Translations under genes and position numbers: made by a program
The notes under the pieces: model-generated
Database searches by the model: none
What the model was told of the DNA's origin: nothing
The model's input: only the letters and a program-made list of their open reading frames with translations
In this document: positions 40,822-50,369 of the stretch, piece by piece
How positions within the stretch are numbered: position 1 is the first letter of the stretch
How the letters are laid out: every line of letters starts with the position of its first letter
NCBI GenBank assembly: GCA_964355015.1
Contig: CAYHCE010000011.1
Span: 1 to 64,000 of the forward strand
Direction of reading: 5' to 3'
Length of the DNA stretch: 64,000 bases
Source: CAYHCE01 sp964355015
GTDB taxonomy: Bacteria; Cyanobacteriota; Cyanobacteriia; PCC-6307; Cyanobiaceae

Positions 40822-43229
40822 TGCCGCGCCGCCTGCGGCTCAGGGTCGAGGGGCTGGTGCAGGGGGTGGGGTTCCGGCCGGCCGTGCACCGCCTCGCCGG
40901 CGAGCTGGAGCTGGCGGGCTGGGTCCGCAACACGGGCGCCGGCGTACTGATCGAGCTGCAGGGCGATCCGGGCCGGCTGGGGGCCTTCCTGCAGCGGCTG
41001 CGCCGCCAGCCCCCTCCCCACAGCCGCCTCGATCGCTTCGAGAGTGAGTGGCTGGAGGCCGAATCCGGCGCCTGTGGCTTCACGATCCAGCCCGCCGCGG
41101 CGGCCGGGCCCCTGGCGGCAGGGGCGGCTCCCACCGCCCTTATCCTGCCTGACCTGGCCCCGTGCCCGGCCTGCCTGGCCGAGATCCGCGACCCTGCCGG
41201 CCGCCGCCACGGCTACGCCTTCACCAGCTGCGTCCACTGCGGCCCCCGCTACAGCGTCCTGCGGGCCCTGCCGTTCGAGCGGGAGCACACGGCACTGGCG
41301 CCGTTTCCGCTCTGCCCCACCTGCCGCACCGAATACGGCAACCCCAGCGACCGCCGCTTCCATGCTCAGACGATCGCCTGTCCGGCCTGCGGCCCCCGGC
41401 TGAGCTGGTGGGACGCAGCGGGGCGGGTGGTCCCTGCCGATGCCATCCAGGCCGCCGCCGCCGCCCTGAAGGCGGGCCGGATCGTGGCGCTCAAGGGCCT
41501 CGGGGGGTTCCAGCTGCTGGTGCGGGCGGGCTCGGCCGCCGCCGTGGGCGAGCTGCGGCGCCGCAAGGGACGGCCCGAGAAGCCCCTGGCCGTGATGGCG
41601 CCGGATCTGGCCTGGGTGCAGCGGCACTGCCGCCTGTCGCCCATGGAGGAGGAGCTGCTGGCGGGGCCCGCCGCCCCGATCGTGCTGCTGCGGCGCCGCA
41701 CACCGGTCGAGGGCCGCCACCCGGCCGGGCCGAACCCCTCCGCCATCGCCGCCGAGGTCGCCCCCGCCAACCCCTGGCTGGGGGTGATGCTGCCCTCCAC
41801 GCCCCTGCACGCCCTGCTGCTCGACGCCCTGGCCGAACCGCTGGTGGCCACCAGCGGCAACCGCTCGGGCGAACCGCTCTGCCGCGACGAACGGGAGGCC
41901 CTGGCCCGGCTCGGCGGGATCGCCGACGGCTTTCTGGTGCACGACCGCGCCATCGTCAACCCCGTCGACGACTCCGTCGCCCAGGTGGTCTGCGGCGAGC
42001 CGATGCTGCTGCGCCACGCCCGTGGTTTTGCCCCCACCGCCGTGGACCTCACGGGCCTGCTGCCCGGGCCGGAGCCGCCGGAGGGTCTGGTGGCGATGGG
42101 GGGGCAGCTCAAGAGCGCCTTCGCGCTCGGCAGCGGCCGGCGGGCCCTGCTAGGCCCCCACCTGGGCGATCTCGACACGGAGGCGGGCGAGCACCACTTC
42201 CGCAGCAGCCTCGCCGCCTGGCTGAAGCGCCAGGGCCTGGCTCCTCGGCGCATCGCCGTCGACCAGCATCCCGGCTACCGCTCCCACCGGATCGGGCTCG
42301 AACTGGCGGCCGCCGCGGGCGCCGCGCCGCCGCTGGGGGTGCAGCACCACCACGCCCACCTGCTCGCCTGCCTGGCCGAGCACGGGTTGGCAGCGCCCCA
42401 GGTGGGGGTGGCCTGGGATGGGGCCGGCCTGGGCAGCGACGGCAGCCTCTGGGGCGGCGAGTGCCTGCGGCTGGAGGGCTCCGGCTTCACCCGCCTGGCC
42501 CGGCTGCGGCCCTTCCCGCTGCCGGGGGCGGAGCGGGCGCTGCTGGAGCCGTGCCGTGCCGCCCTGGGGCTGCTGTTCACCGCCTTCGGCGCTGCGGGCC
42601 TGGCCCTGGAGGATCCAGCGGATCTGCTGCCGCCCCAGGCGGCCTTCAGCGCCGCTGAGCGGCTGGTGCTCTGCCGGATGCTGGAGCGGGACGTGCAGGC
42701 GCCGCTCTGCTCCAGCGTGGGGCGGCTGTTCGACGCGGTGGCCTCCCTGCTCGGTCTCTGCCAGCGCTGCAGCTTCGAGGCTCAGGCGGCCCTGCGTCTG
42801 GAGGCCGCGGCCTGGAGCGCCCTGGAGGAGGCCGTCGGGCGGCCCGAAGGCGCCGACCCGCTGCCGGCCTGCGGGCGCTACGTCCTGGCGCTGCGCCCGG
42901 CTCCGGCCGGGGAGCCCTGGCAGCTGGACTGGCAACCGCTGCTGAGCGCCCTGCTGGAGGATCGGGCCCGGGGCCTGCCCGTCGGCCCGATCGCCCTCGG
43001 CTTCCACCGCGCCCTGGCCGGCAGCCTGGTGGCCCTGGCCGGCTGGCTGGGGCTGGAGCGGCTGCTGCTGGGCGGCGGCTGCTTCCAGAACCGGCTGCTG
43101 CTGCAGCTGGCGGTGGAGGGGCTGCGCGCGGCCGGCATCGAACCGGTCTGGCCGCAGCGGATCCCCTGCAACGACGGCGGGCTGGCCCTGGGTCAGCTGC
43201 TGGCGGCCAGCGGGTGGAACCCGGGCTAG
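40821..43229 (+). CDS. hypF: Carbamoyltransferase HypF, cyanide-ligand synthesis
   Basis: 802 aa. Order: acylphosphatase domain (LRVEGLVQGVGFRPAVHRLA), two zinc fingers (CPACLAE, SCVHCGP, CPTCRTE, CPACGPR), YrdC-like domain (ALKGLGGFQLLV and on), and the C-terminal Kae1-like domain with VQHHHAHLLACLAEHG. HypF makes thiocarbamate on HypE from carbamoyl phosphate, the precursor of the CN ligands. All domains are complete. Overlaps hypB by one base; followed by a 51-bp gap with a small ccccg/cgggg hairpin. Confidence 0.96.
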   Translation: MPRRLRLRVEGLVQGVGFRPAVHRLAGELELAGWVRNTGAGVLIELQGDPGRLGAFLQRLRRQPPPHSRLDRFESEWLEAESGACGFTIQPAAAAGPLAAGAAPTALILPDLAPCPACLAEIRDPAGRRHGYAFTSCVHCGPRYSVLRALPFEREHTALAPFPLCPTCRTEYGNPSDRRFHAQTIACPACGPRLSWWDAAGRVVPADAIQAAAAALKAGRIVALKGLGGFQLLVRAGSAAAVGELRRRKGRPEKPLAVMAPDLAWVQRHCRLSPMEEELLAGPAAPIVLLRRRTPVEGRHPAGPNPSAIAAEVAPANPWLGVMLPSTPLHALLLDALAEPLVATSGNRSGEPLCRDEREALARLGGIADGFLVHDRAIVNPVDDSVAQVVCGEPMLLRHARGFAPTAVDLTGLLPGPEPPEGLVAMGGQLKSAFALGSGRRALLGPHLGDLDTEAGEHHFRSSLAAWLKRQGLAPRRIAVDQHPGYRSHRIGLELAAAAGAAPPLGVQHHHAHLLACLAEHGLAAPQVGVAWDGAGLGSDGSLWGGECLRLEGSGFTRLARLRPFPLPGAERALLEPCRAALGLLFTAFGAAGLALEDPADLLPPQAAFSAAERLVLCRMLERDVQAPLCSSVGRLFDAVASLLGLCQRCSFEAQAALRLEAAAWSALEEAVGRPEGADPLPACGRYVLALRPAPAGEPWQLDWQPLLSALLEDRARGLPVGPIALGFHRALAGSLVALAGWLGLERLLLGGGCFQNRLLLQLAVEGLRAAGIEPVWPQRIPCNDGGLALGQLLAASGWNPG

Positions 43230-43280
43230 AAACGGAGCAGCCCCCGTGCCGGGGTGCACCGTCCAGGGGGGAGGCTCCCG

Positions 43281-43520
43281 ATGTGTCTGGCCCTGCCGGG
43301 TGAACTGATCCGCATCGAGGACCGCCGTCCGCCGGACCTCGCCCCGCAAGCCCCTGGCGCTGATCCGAGCGAGGACGCGGCCCTGTGGCGGGTCGGCCTG
43401 GTGGAGTTCTCCGGCGTGCGGCGGGAGGTGAGCCTGGCCTGCGTGCCGGAGGCCCGGGTCGGCGACCGGCTGCTGGTGCACGTGGGCTTCGCCCTGGGCA
43501 TTGTCCAGAGCGAGCCATGA
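43281..43520 (+). CDS. hypC: Hydrogenase assembly chaperone HypC
   Basis: 79 aa beginning MCLALPGELIRIE; Cys2 binds the Fe(CN)2CO moiety with HypD and passes it to HoxH. A short OB-fold follows. A linker of about 12 residues (APQAPGADPSED) lengthens the loop relative to typical HypC. gggggagg lies 5-12 bp before the ATG at 43281. Stop overlaps the PFOR start (ATGA). Confidence 0.93.
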   Translation: MCLALPGELIRIEDRRPPDLAPQAPGADPSEDAALWRVGLVEFSGVRREVSLACVPEARVGDRLLVHVGFALGIVQSEP

Positions 43521-46500
43521 GCAGCGCCACCCTGGACGGCAACGAGGCGGTGGCCCGCGTCGCCTACCGGCTCAACGAGGTGATGGCGATCTACCCGATC
43601 ACGCCGGCCACGCCGATGGGCGAATGGGCCGACGCCTGGGCCGCCGAGGGCCGGCCGAACCTCTGGGGCACGGTGCCTGCCGTGGTGGAGATGCAGAGCG
43701 AAGGGGGCGCGGCCGGGGTGCTGCACGGCGCCCTCCAGGCCGGGGCGCTCACCACCACCTTCACGGCGTCGCAGGGGCTGCTGCTGATGCTGCCCAATCT
43801 CTACAGGATCGCCGGCGAGCTCACCGCCACGGTGCTGCACGTGGCCTCGCGGGCCCTCGCCGGCCAGGCGCTCTCGATCTTCGGTGACCACGGCGACGTG
43901 ATGGCCGTGCGGGGCACGGGCTGCGCCCTGCTGTGCTCCGCCTCGGTGCAGGAGGCGGGCGACTTCGCCGCCATCGCCACCCTTGCCACGCTGCGCTCAC
44001 GCCTGCCCTTCCTCCATTTCTTCGACGGCTTCCGCACCTCCCACGAGATCCAGAAGGTGGAGCTGATCGACGACGCCCAGCTGCGCGCCCTGATCCCCGC
44101 GGAGCTGATCGCCGCCCACCGGGCCCGGGGACTGAGCCCCGACCATCCGGTGATCCGCGGCACCAGCCAGAATCCGGACGTGGCCTTCCAGGCCCGCGAA
44201 GCCGCCAACCCCTTCCACGACGCCGCGCCGGAGCTGGTGCAGCAGGCGATGGACGCCTTCGCGGTGCTCAGCGGCCGCGCCTACCGGCTGTTCGAGTACC
44301 ACGGCGACCCGGCCGCCGAGCGCGTGGTGGTGCTGATGGGCTCGGGCTGCGAGACGGCCCACGAAACCGTCGACGCGCTCATCGCCGCCGGCGAACGGGT
44401 GGGGGTGCTGAAGGTGCGGCTGTTCCGCCCGTTCAGCAGCGAACGCCTGCTGGCGGCACTGCCTGCCACGGTGCAGGCGGTCGCGGTGCTGGATCGCTGC
44501 AAGGAACCCGGCAGCGCCGGCGAGCCCCTCTACCTCGACGTCAGCAACGCTCTGCGGGACGGCTGGGCGGCGCGCACGGCCGCGGCTCCCGGCACCCCTC
44601 TGCCGCGGCTGCTCGGCGGGCGCTACGGGCTGGCCTCGAAGGAGTTCACCCCCGCGATGGTGCAGGCGGTGTTCGCGGCGCTGGAGCGGCCCGGCGTTCC
44701 CAACCCCTTCAGCGTCGGCATCGACGACGACGTCACCCACCGCTCCCTGCCGGTGGACGAGGCCTTCGGCACCGAGACGGAGCGGGAGTTCCGGGCCATC
44801 CTCTACGGCCTCGGCTCCGACGGCACGGTGGGAGCCAACAAGAACGCCATCAAGATCATCGGCGAGGGCACCGATCTCCACGCCCAGGGTTACTTCGTCT
44901 ACGACTCGAAGAAGTCAGGCTCCGTCACCGTGTCGCATCTGCGCTTCGGGCCGGCGCCGATCCGCTCCACCTACCTGGTGCGGCGGGCCCACCTGGTGGC
45001 CTGCCACCAGTGGGACTTCCTCGGCCGCTTCGATCTGCTCGCCGAGGCCCTGCCCGGCGGCACCCTGCTGCTCAACAGCCCCTGGGAAGCGGCGCAGCTG
45101 TGGCAGCGGCTGCCACGGGGCGTGCAGCAGGGGATCGTGGCCCGCGGGCTGAAGCTGATGGCGATCGACGCCTCGGCGATCGCCCGTGAGTTCGGGCTCG
45201 GCGGGCGCATCAACACCGTGATGCAGACCTGCTTCTTCGCCCTGGCCGACGTGATGCCGCTGGAGCAGGCGCTCGAGGCGATCCGGGGTGCCATCCGCCA
45301 CAGCTACGGCGGCAAGGGGGAACGGGTCGTGCGCGGCAACCTGGAGGCGGTGGATGCCGCCCTGGCGCGGCTGCAGCCGGTGCCGATCGGAGCGATCGGC
45401 GCGGCCGAGCCGCAGCCCGGCGCGTCCGATCCCCTCGCCGCGGCCCCGGCCTTCGTGCGCCAGGTGATCGCCCCCCAGCTGGCGCGCTGCGGCGACCGGC
45501 TGCCGGTGAGCGCCCTGCCCGTGGACGGCACCTTCCCCAGCGGCACCGCCCGCTGGGAGAAGCGCAACATCGCCGCCGCCATCCCGGTCTGGGACCCGGA
45601 CGTCTGTGTGCAGTGCGGCAAGTGCGTCATGGTCTGCCCCCATGCCGTGATCCGCGCCAAGGTGATCGAGCCCTCAGCCCTTGAGGGTGCCCCGGCCGGC
45701 TTCGCCAGTGCCCCGGCGCGGGATCACCACTGGGCCGGCCAGAGCTTCACCCTGCAGGTGGCTGCCGAAGACTGCACCGGTTGCGCCCTCTGCGTCGAGG
45801 TCTGCCCCGCCCGCGACCGTGCCGCGCCGCGGCGCAAGGCGATCGAGATGGCGCCGCAGCGGCCGCTGCGGCAGGCGCAACGGGCCCACTGGGAGTTCTT
45901 CCTCGGCCTGCCCCACCCCGACCGACTCGAGCTGAATCCCCTCCACATCAATCAGCAGCAGTTGCAGGAGCCACTGTTCGAGTTCTCCGGCGCCTGCGCC
46001 GGCTGCGGCGAAACTCCCTACATCAAGCTCGCCACCCAGCTGTTCGGCGACCGGATGGTGGTGGCCAACGCCACCGGCTGCTCCTCGATCTACGGCGGCA
46101 ACCTGCCCACCACACCCTGGAGCACCGACGGCCGGGGCCGCGGTCCGGCCTGGAGCAACTCGCTGTTCGAGGACAACGCCGAGTTCGGCCTCGGCTTCCG
46201 CCTCGCCTTCGACCAGCGCCGTGCCATGGCCCAGAGGCTGCTGCGGGAGCTGGCCGGCTGGATCCCGGCGGCCCTCGCCGAGGCCCTGCTCGACGCTGAG
46301 CAGGGCGACGAAGCGGGCATCCACGAGCAACGGCAGCGGGTGGTGGAGCTGCGGCGTCTGCTGCAGAGCCGGCTGGCAGCGATCGCCACCGGCCCGGAGC
46401 AGGCCGCCCGGGCCGCGGCCGCACGCACGCTGCTGGAGCTGGCGGACGATCTGGTCAGGCGCAGCGTCTGGATGATCGGCGGTGACGGCTGGGCCTACGA

Positions 46501-47110
46501 CATCGGCTCCGGCGGCATCGACCACGTGCTCGCCGGCGGCCACGACGTCAACCTGCTGGTGCTCGACACCGAGGTGTACTCCAACACCGGCGGCCAGATG
46601 TCGAAGGCCACGCCCCGCGGCGCCGTGGCCAAGTTCGCCAGCGGCGGCAAGACCACCGCCAAGAAGGACCTGGGTCTGATGGCGATGTCCTACGGCAACG
46701 TCTACGTGGCCAGCGTGGCGATGGGGGCCCGCGATGAACACACCCTGCGGGTCTTCCTCGAGGCCGAGTCGTTCCCCGGACCCTCCCTGATCCTGGCCTA
46801 CTCCCATTGCATCGCCCACGGCATCGACATGGCGAAGGGGATGGCGCAGCAGAAGCAGGCGGTCGACTCCGGCCGCTGGCTGCTCTACCGCCACGACCCG
46901 CGCCGCGCCCTGCGGGGCGAGAACCCCCTGATCGTCGACTCGGGCCCGCCGACGCTGGCGCTGGCGGAGGCGATGGCCAGCGAGAACCGCTTCCGGATGC
47001 TGGGCTACAGCCACCCCGAGCAGGCCCGGGCGCTTGCGCGACAGGCCCAGCAGGAGGTCAGCCAGCGCTGGGCACACTACCGGCAACTGGCCGCACCCCC
47101 TGAGCCATGA
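43517..47110 (+). CDS. nifJ: Pyruvate:ferredoxin (flavodoxin) oxidoreductase
   Basis: 1197 aa homodimeric-type PFOR. Domain I has MAIYPITPATPMGEWAD; the NKNAIKIIGEG region is the gamma part; two [4Fe-4S] sites are CVQCGKCVMVCPHA and CTGCALCVEVCPA. The C-terminal TPP domain starts SGACAGCGETPYIKL and contains GDGWAYDIGSGG and SNTGGQMSKATP. It oxidises pyruvate to acetyl-CoA, CO2 and reduced ferredoxin. The ATGA overlaps with hypC and with the next gene put it inside the hyp operon, linking fermentation to H2 production. Confidence 0.96.
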   Translation: MSSATLDGNEAVARVAYRLNEVMAIYPITPATPMGEWADAWAAEGRPNLWGTVPAVVEMQSEGGAAGVLHGALQAGALTTTFTASQGLLLMLPNLYRIAGELTATVLHVASRALAGQALSIFGDHGDVMAVRGTGCALLCSASVQEAGDFAAIATLATLRSRLPFLHFFDGFRTSHEIQKVELIDDAQLRALIPAELIAAHRARGLSPDHPVIRGTSQNPDVAFQAREAANPFHDAAPELVQQAMDAFAVLSGRAYRLFEYHGDPAAERVVVLMGSGCETAHETVDALIAAGERVGVLKVRLFRPFSSERLLAALPATVQAVAVLDRCKEPGSAGEPLYLDVSNALRDGWAARTAAAPGTPLPRLLGGRYGLASKEFTPAMVQAVFAALERPGVPNPFSVGIDDDVTHRSLPVDEAFGTETEREFRAILYGLGSDGTVGANKNAIKIIGEGTDLHAQGYFVYDSKKSGSVTVSHLRFGPAPIRSTYLVRRAHLVACHQWDFLGRFDLLAEALPGGTLLLNSPWEAAQLWQRLPRGVQQGIVARGLKLMAIDASAIAREFGLGGRINTVMQTCFFALADVMPLEQALEAIRGAIRHSYGGKGERVVRGNLEAVDAALARLQPVPIGAIGAAEPQPGASDPLAAAPAFVRQVIAPQLARCGDRLPVSALPVDGTFPSGTARWEKRNIAAAIPVWDPDVCVQCGKCVMVCPHAVIRAKVIEPSALEGAPAGFASAPARDHHWAGQSFTLQVAAEDCTGCALCVEVCPARDRAAPRRKAIEMAPQRPLRQAQRAHWEFFLGLPHPDRLELNPLHINQQQLQEPLFEFSGACAGCGETPYIKLATQLFGDRMVVANATGCSSIYGGNLPTTPWSTDGRGRGPAWSNSLFEDNAEFGLGFRLAFDQRRAMAQRLLRELAGWIPAALAEALLDAEQGDEAGIHEQRQRVVELRRLLQSRLAAIATGPEQAARAAAARTLLELADDLVRRSVWMIGGDGWAYDIGSGGIDHVLAGGHDVNLLVLDTEVYSNTGGQMSKATPRGAVAKFASGGKTTAKKDLGLMAMSYGNVYVASVAMGARDEHTLRVFLEAESFPGPSLILAYSHCIAHGIDMAKGMAQQKQAVDSGRWLLYRHDPRRALRGENPLIVDSGPPTLALAEAMASENRFRMLGYSHPEQARALARQAQQEVSQRWAHYRQLAAPPEP

Positions 47111-48144
47111 ACGGTCCAGACCTCTCCACGACCTACCTCGGCCTTCGCCTGGCCTCGCCGCTGGTGGTGGGCGCCGCCGCCCCCCTGAGCACCGACCCCG
47201 AGCTGATCCTTCGCCTGGCGGAACAGGGGGCCGCCGCCGTGGTGCTCCATTCCCTCTTTCTGGAGCAGATCGAGCGTGACTGGCTGGAATGGGAACACCA
47301 CCACCAGCACGGCAGCGAAAGCTTCGCCGAGTCCCTCACCTACCTGCCGCGCATCGAACCCACCCACCTGGGGGTGGAGGGCTACCTGCGCGAGATCGAG
47401 ACCGCCCGCCGCCGGGTCGACATCCCGATCATCGCCAGCCTCAACGGCGCCGCCGCCGGCCACTGGGCCGATACGGCCCGGGCGGTGGAGCGCTCGGGCG
47501 CAGCGGCGATCGAGCTCAACCTCTATGCCGTCCCCACCGACCGGGACCTCTGCGCCGCCGACCTCGAGGACACCCAGGTGGAGATCGTCCGCACCGTCTG
47601 CGCCGCCACCACCCTGCCGGTGGCCGTCAAGCTCAGCCCCTGGTACACGAACCTCACCCACCTGAGCCACCGGCTCCACAGCGCCGGAGCCGCTGGGCTG
47701 GTGCTGTTCAACCGCTTCTTCCAGCCCGACATCGACATCGAGACCCTGGAACCCGTCTCGCACCTGCTGCTGAGCACCCCCGCCGACCTGCGGCTGCCGC
47801 TGCGCTGGATCGCCCTGCTGCACGGGCGCGTGCCCCTGGATCTCGCCGCCAGTGGCGGCATCGCCGACGGCACCGACGTGGTGCGGATGGTGATGGTGGG
47901 AGCCAGCATCACCATGGTGGTGTCGGCCCTGCTGCGCCAGGGTCCGCAGCAGCTGCGCACGATGGAGACCGAACTGCGCCGCTGGCTGGAGGAACACGGC
48001 TACGCCTCGCTGCAGCAGCTGCGCGGCTGCATGAGCCAGCAGCACTGCCCGGACCCGGGCGCCTTCGAGCGGGCCCAGTACATGCGCGCCGTCTCTAGCT
48101 ATCCGTGCCCGCCGGGATCGGTCCCGGGGGGCTGGCCCGCTTGA
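47107..48144 (+). CDS. Dihydroorotate-dehydrogenase-like flavoprotein linked to PFOR
   Basis: 345 aa TIM-barrel FMN protein: TTYLGLRLASPLVVGAAAPL at the start, IPIIASLNGAA, AAAIELNLYAVPTD, LPVAVKLSPWYTN (FMN-site Lys) and LDLAASGGIADGTDVVRMVMVGA near the phosphate site. The sequence resembles DHODH but it accompanies PFOR rather than pyr genes, so pyrimidine synthesis is doubtful. The true substrate is unknown. It overlaps nifJ by 4 bp, and its end overlaps the possible hypD GTG start by 40 bp. Confidence 0.8.
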   Translation: MNGPDLSTTYLGLRLASPLVVGAAAPLSTDPELILRLAEQGAAAVVLHSLFLEQIERDWLEWEHHHQHGSESFAESLTYLPRIEPTHLGVEGYLREIETARRRVDIPIIASLNGAAAGHWADTARAVERSGAAAIELNLYAVPTDRDLCAADLEDTQVEIVRTVCAATTLPVAVKLSPWYTNLTHLSHRLHSAGAAGLVLFNRFFQPDIDIETLEPVSHLLLSTPADLRLPLRWIALLHGRVPLDLAASGGIADGTDVVRMVMVGASITMVVSALLRQGPQQLRTMETELRRWLEEHGYASLQQLRGCMSQQHCPDPGAFERAQYMRAVSSYPCPPGSVPGGWPA

Positions 48145-49274
48145 GCGTGCAGGACCCCTTCCGACGGCCGGAGACGGTGCACCGGCTGGCGGCGATCCTG
48201 CGCACCGAGGTCAGCCGCCCCTGGACACTGATGGAGGTCTGCGGCGGCCAGACCCACGCGATCCTGCGCCACGGTCTCGACCAGCTGCTGCCGCCGGGAC
48301 TGGAGCTGATCCATGGCCCCGGCTGCCCGGTCTGCGTCACGGCGGCGGAGACGATCGACCGGGCGCTGGAGCTGGCGGCCCTGCCGGGGCTGATCCTCTG
48401 CTCCTACGGCGACATGCTGCGGGTGCCGGGCTCCGGGCCCGCCACCCTGCTGCAGGCGCGGGCCGGGGGGGCCGATGTGCGGCTCGTCACCGCGCCCCTC
48501 GACGTGCTGACGATCGCCCGCGCCCACCCGGATCGGCCGGTGGTGTTCTTCGCTGTGGGCTTCGAGACCACCGCTCCCGCCACGGCCCTGCTGGCCCACC
48601 AGAGCTGGCGGCAGGGGCTGACCAACCTCAGCCTGCTGGTCTGCCATGTGCGGGTGCCACCGGCGATGGAGGCGATCCTGGCGGAGCCGGAGGGCCGCGT
48701 GCAGGGGTTCCTGGCGGCCGGCCATGTCTGCAGCGTGATGGGCGGCGCGGAGTACGGCCCGATCGCGACGCGCCACGGCGTGCCGATCGTGATCACCGGC
48801 TTCGAGCCGGTGGATCTGCTCGACGGCCTGCTGCGCTGCGTGCGCCAGCTGGAGCGGGGCGAGGCACGACTGGAGGACGCCTATCCCCGGGCGAACGGAG
48901 CCGGCGGCAACGCTGCCGCCCGCGCCCTGATCGCACGGGTCTTCCGCCAGGCACCGCAGCGCTGGCGCGGTCTGGGGCTGCTGCCGGCCAGTGGTCTGCG
49001 CCTGCGCCCCCCCTACGACGCCCTCGACGCGGAGGCACGCTTCCCGCCCGGCCCTGCCACCGCTGCGCCGACCGCTGAAGCCGGTGGCTGCATCAGCGGC
49101 CGGGTGCTGCAGGGCCTGGCCCGTCCCACCGACTGCCCCAGCTTCGGCCGGGGCTGCACGCCGGAGCGCCCCCTGGGCGCTCCGATGGTGTCGGCGGAGG
49201 GAGCCTGTGCGGCCTACTGGCGCTACCGGGGCCCCGCCCCCACCCCGGTGCCCCGACTCCGGCACCCGTCCTGA
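48105..49274 (+). CDS. hypD: Hydrogenase Fe-CO/CN scaffold HypD
   Basis: Up to 389 aa. Key motifs: MEVCGGQTHAILRHG, HGPGCPVCVTAAE, GHVCSVMG, and the C-terminal [4Fe-4S] set CISGRV, DCPSFGRGCTPERPLG, EGACAAY. HypD with HypC and HypE assembles Fe(CN)2CO. The frame opens at GTG 48105, but TTG 48141 (overlapping the previous TGA) or GTG 48147 gives an N-terminus closer to the family (VQDPFRRPETVHRL). Confidence 0.94.
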   Translation: MPAGIGPGGLARLSVQDPFRRPETVHRLAAILRTEVSRPWTLMEVCGGQTHAILRHGLDQLLPPGLELIHGPGCPVCVTAAETIDRALELAALPGLILCSYGDMLRVPGSGPATLLQARAGGADVRLVTAPLDVLTIARAHPDRPVVFFAVGFETTAPATALLAHQSWRQGLTNLSLLVCHVRVPPAMEAILAEPEGRVQGFLAAGHVCSVMGGAEYGPIATRHGVPIVITGFEPVDLLDGLLRCVRQLERGEARLEDAYPRANGAGGNAAARALIARVFRQAPQRWRGLGLLPASGLRLRPPYDALDAEARFPPGPATAAPTAEAGGCISGRVLQGLARPTDCPSFGRGCTPERPLGAPMVSAEGACAAYWRYRGPAPTPVPRLRHPS

Positions 49275-49283
49275 TCCTGAACC

Positions 49284-50336
49284 GTGCAGCCGATCGAAAG
49301 CGTCCCCTGCCCCATCCCCCTCGACGACGGACCCACCGTGCTGCTGGGCCATGGCGGCGGCGGCCTGCTCAGCCAGCGGTTGCTCGATCAGGTGCTGCTG
49401 CCCGCCTTCGGCCCTGCCGACGGGGTGACCCTCGACGCCGCCTTGCTGGACACCGCCCTGCTCAACCCCACCGGCGCCGGCGGAACCCTCGCCTTCACCA
49501 CCGACGCCTACGTGGTGCGCCCCCTGGAATTCCCGGGGGGAGACATCGGCCGGCTGGCCGTGTTCGGAACCGTCAACGACCTGGCCATGGTGGGCGCCAC
49601 CCCGCTGGCCCTCAGCCTCAGCCTGATCCTGGAGGAGGGTCTGGCGATGGACACCCTGCGGCGACTGGTGGCCTCGATCCGCAACGCGGCGGCGCTCTGC
49701 GGGGTGGCGATTCTGACCGGCGACACCAAGGTGGTGGAACGGGGCAAGGGCGACGGCCTCTACATCACCACCGCCGGAATCGGCCGGATCGGGCCGGGGC
49801 CGGCGATCGGGCCCCGGGCCATGCGACCCGGCGACGCGATCCTGGTGAGCGGCGATCTGGGCCGGCACGGTGTGGCGATCCTGGCAGCGCGGCAGGAGCT
49901 GGGATTCAGCACGGCCCTGGAAAGCGATCTGGCGTCGCTGCAGGAACCGGTGCAGGCCTTGCTGTCGGCCGGCCTGGAGGTGCATGCCCTGCGGGATCTC
50001 ACCCGGGGAGGCCTGGCCAGTGCCCTGCACGAGCTCAGCCGCGCCGCCGGGCTGGGGGCGCTGGTGCGGGAAGCGGCGGTGCCGATCGCGCCGGAGGTGA
50101 ACGGCGCCTGCGAGCTGCTGGGTCTCGACCCCCTGGCGATGGCCAACGAGGGGCGCTTCGTGCTGATGCTGCCCCAGGCCCAGGCCGTGCCGGCCCTGTC
50201 GCTGCTGCGGCGCTTTCAGCCCACGGCCGCGCATATCGGCCGGGTGGAGGGCAGCGGCGTGGTGCTCGAGACCGATCTGGGTCTGCGCCGCCCCCTGGAG
50301 CTGGGGCGCGGCGAACAGCTGCCGCGCATCTGCTGA
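49284..50336 (+). CDS. hypE: Hydrogenase maturation protein HypE
   Basis: 350 aa PurM-like ATPase. HGGGGLLSQRLLDQ near residue 18, TDAYVV, and the C-terminal LPRIC, whose final Cys becomes the thiocyanate donor after dehydration of the HypF-made thiocarbamate. GTG start at 49284, 9 bp after hypD. Last gene of the 16-kb block; no clear terminator before the convergent gene at 50370. Confidence 0.96.
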   Translation: MQPIESVPCPIPLDDGPTVLLGHGGGGLLSQRLLDQVLLPAFGPADGVTLDAALLDTALLNPTGAGGTLAFTTDAYVVRPLEFPGGDIGRLAVFGTVNDLAMVGATPLALSLSLILEEGLAMDTLRRLVASIRNAAALCGVAILTGDTKVVERGKGDGLYITTAGIGRIGPGPAIGPRAMRPGDAILVSGDLGRHGVAILAARQELGFSTALESDLASLQEPVQALLSAGLEVHALRDLTRGGLASALHELSRAAGLGALVREAAVPIAPEVNGACELLGLDPLAMANEGRFVLMLPQAQAVPALSLLRRFQPTAAHIGRVEGSGVVLETDLGLRRPLELGRGEQLPRIC

Positions 50337-50369
50337 GAAGACCGGGCCTGGTCGTCCCCCTGATCGGTC

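Noticed and set aside
43230..43280. Terminator between hypF and hypC
   Set aside because: A small cccc/gggg hairpin is present but has no T run, and operon continuity argues against it.
48099..50234. 711-codon minus-strand open frame opposite hypD and hypE
   Set aside because: Antisense shadow; low-complexity Gln/His/Arg-rich translation.
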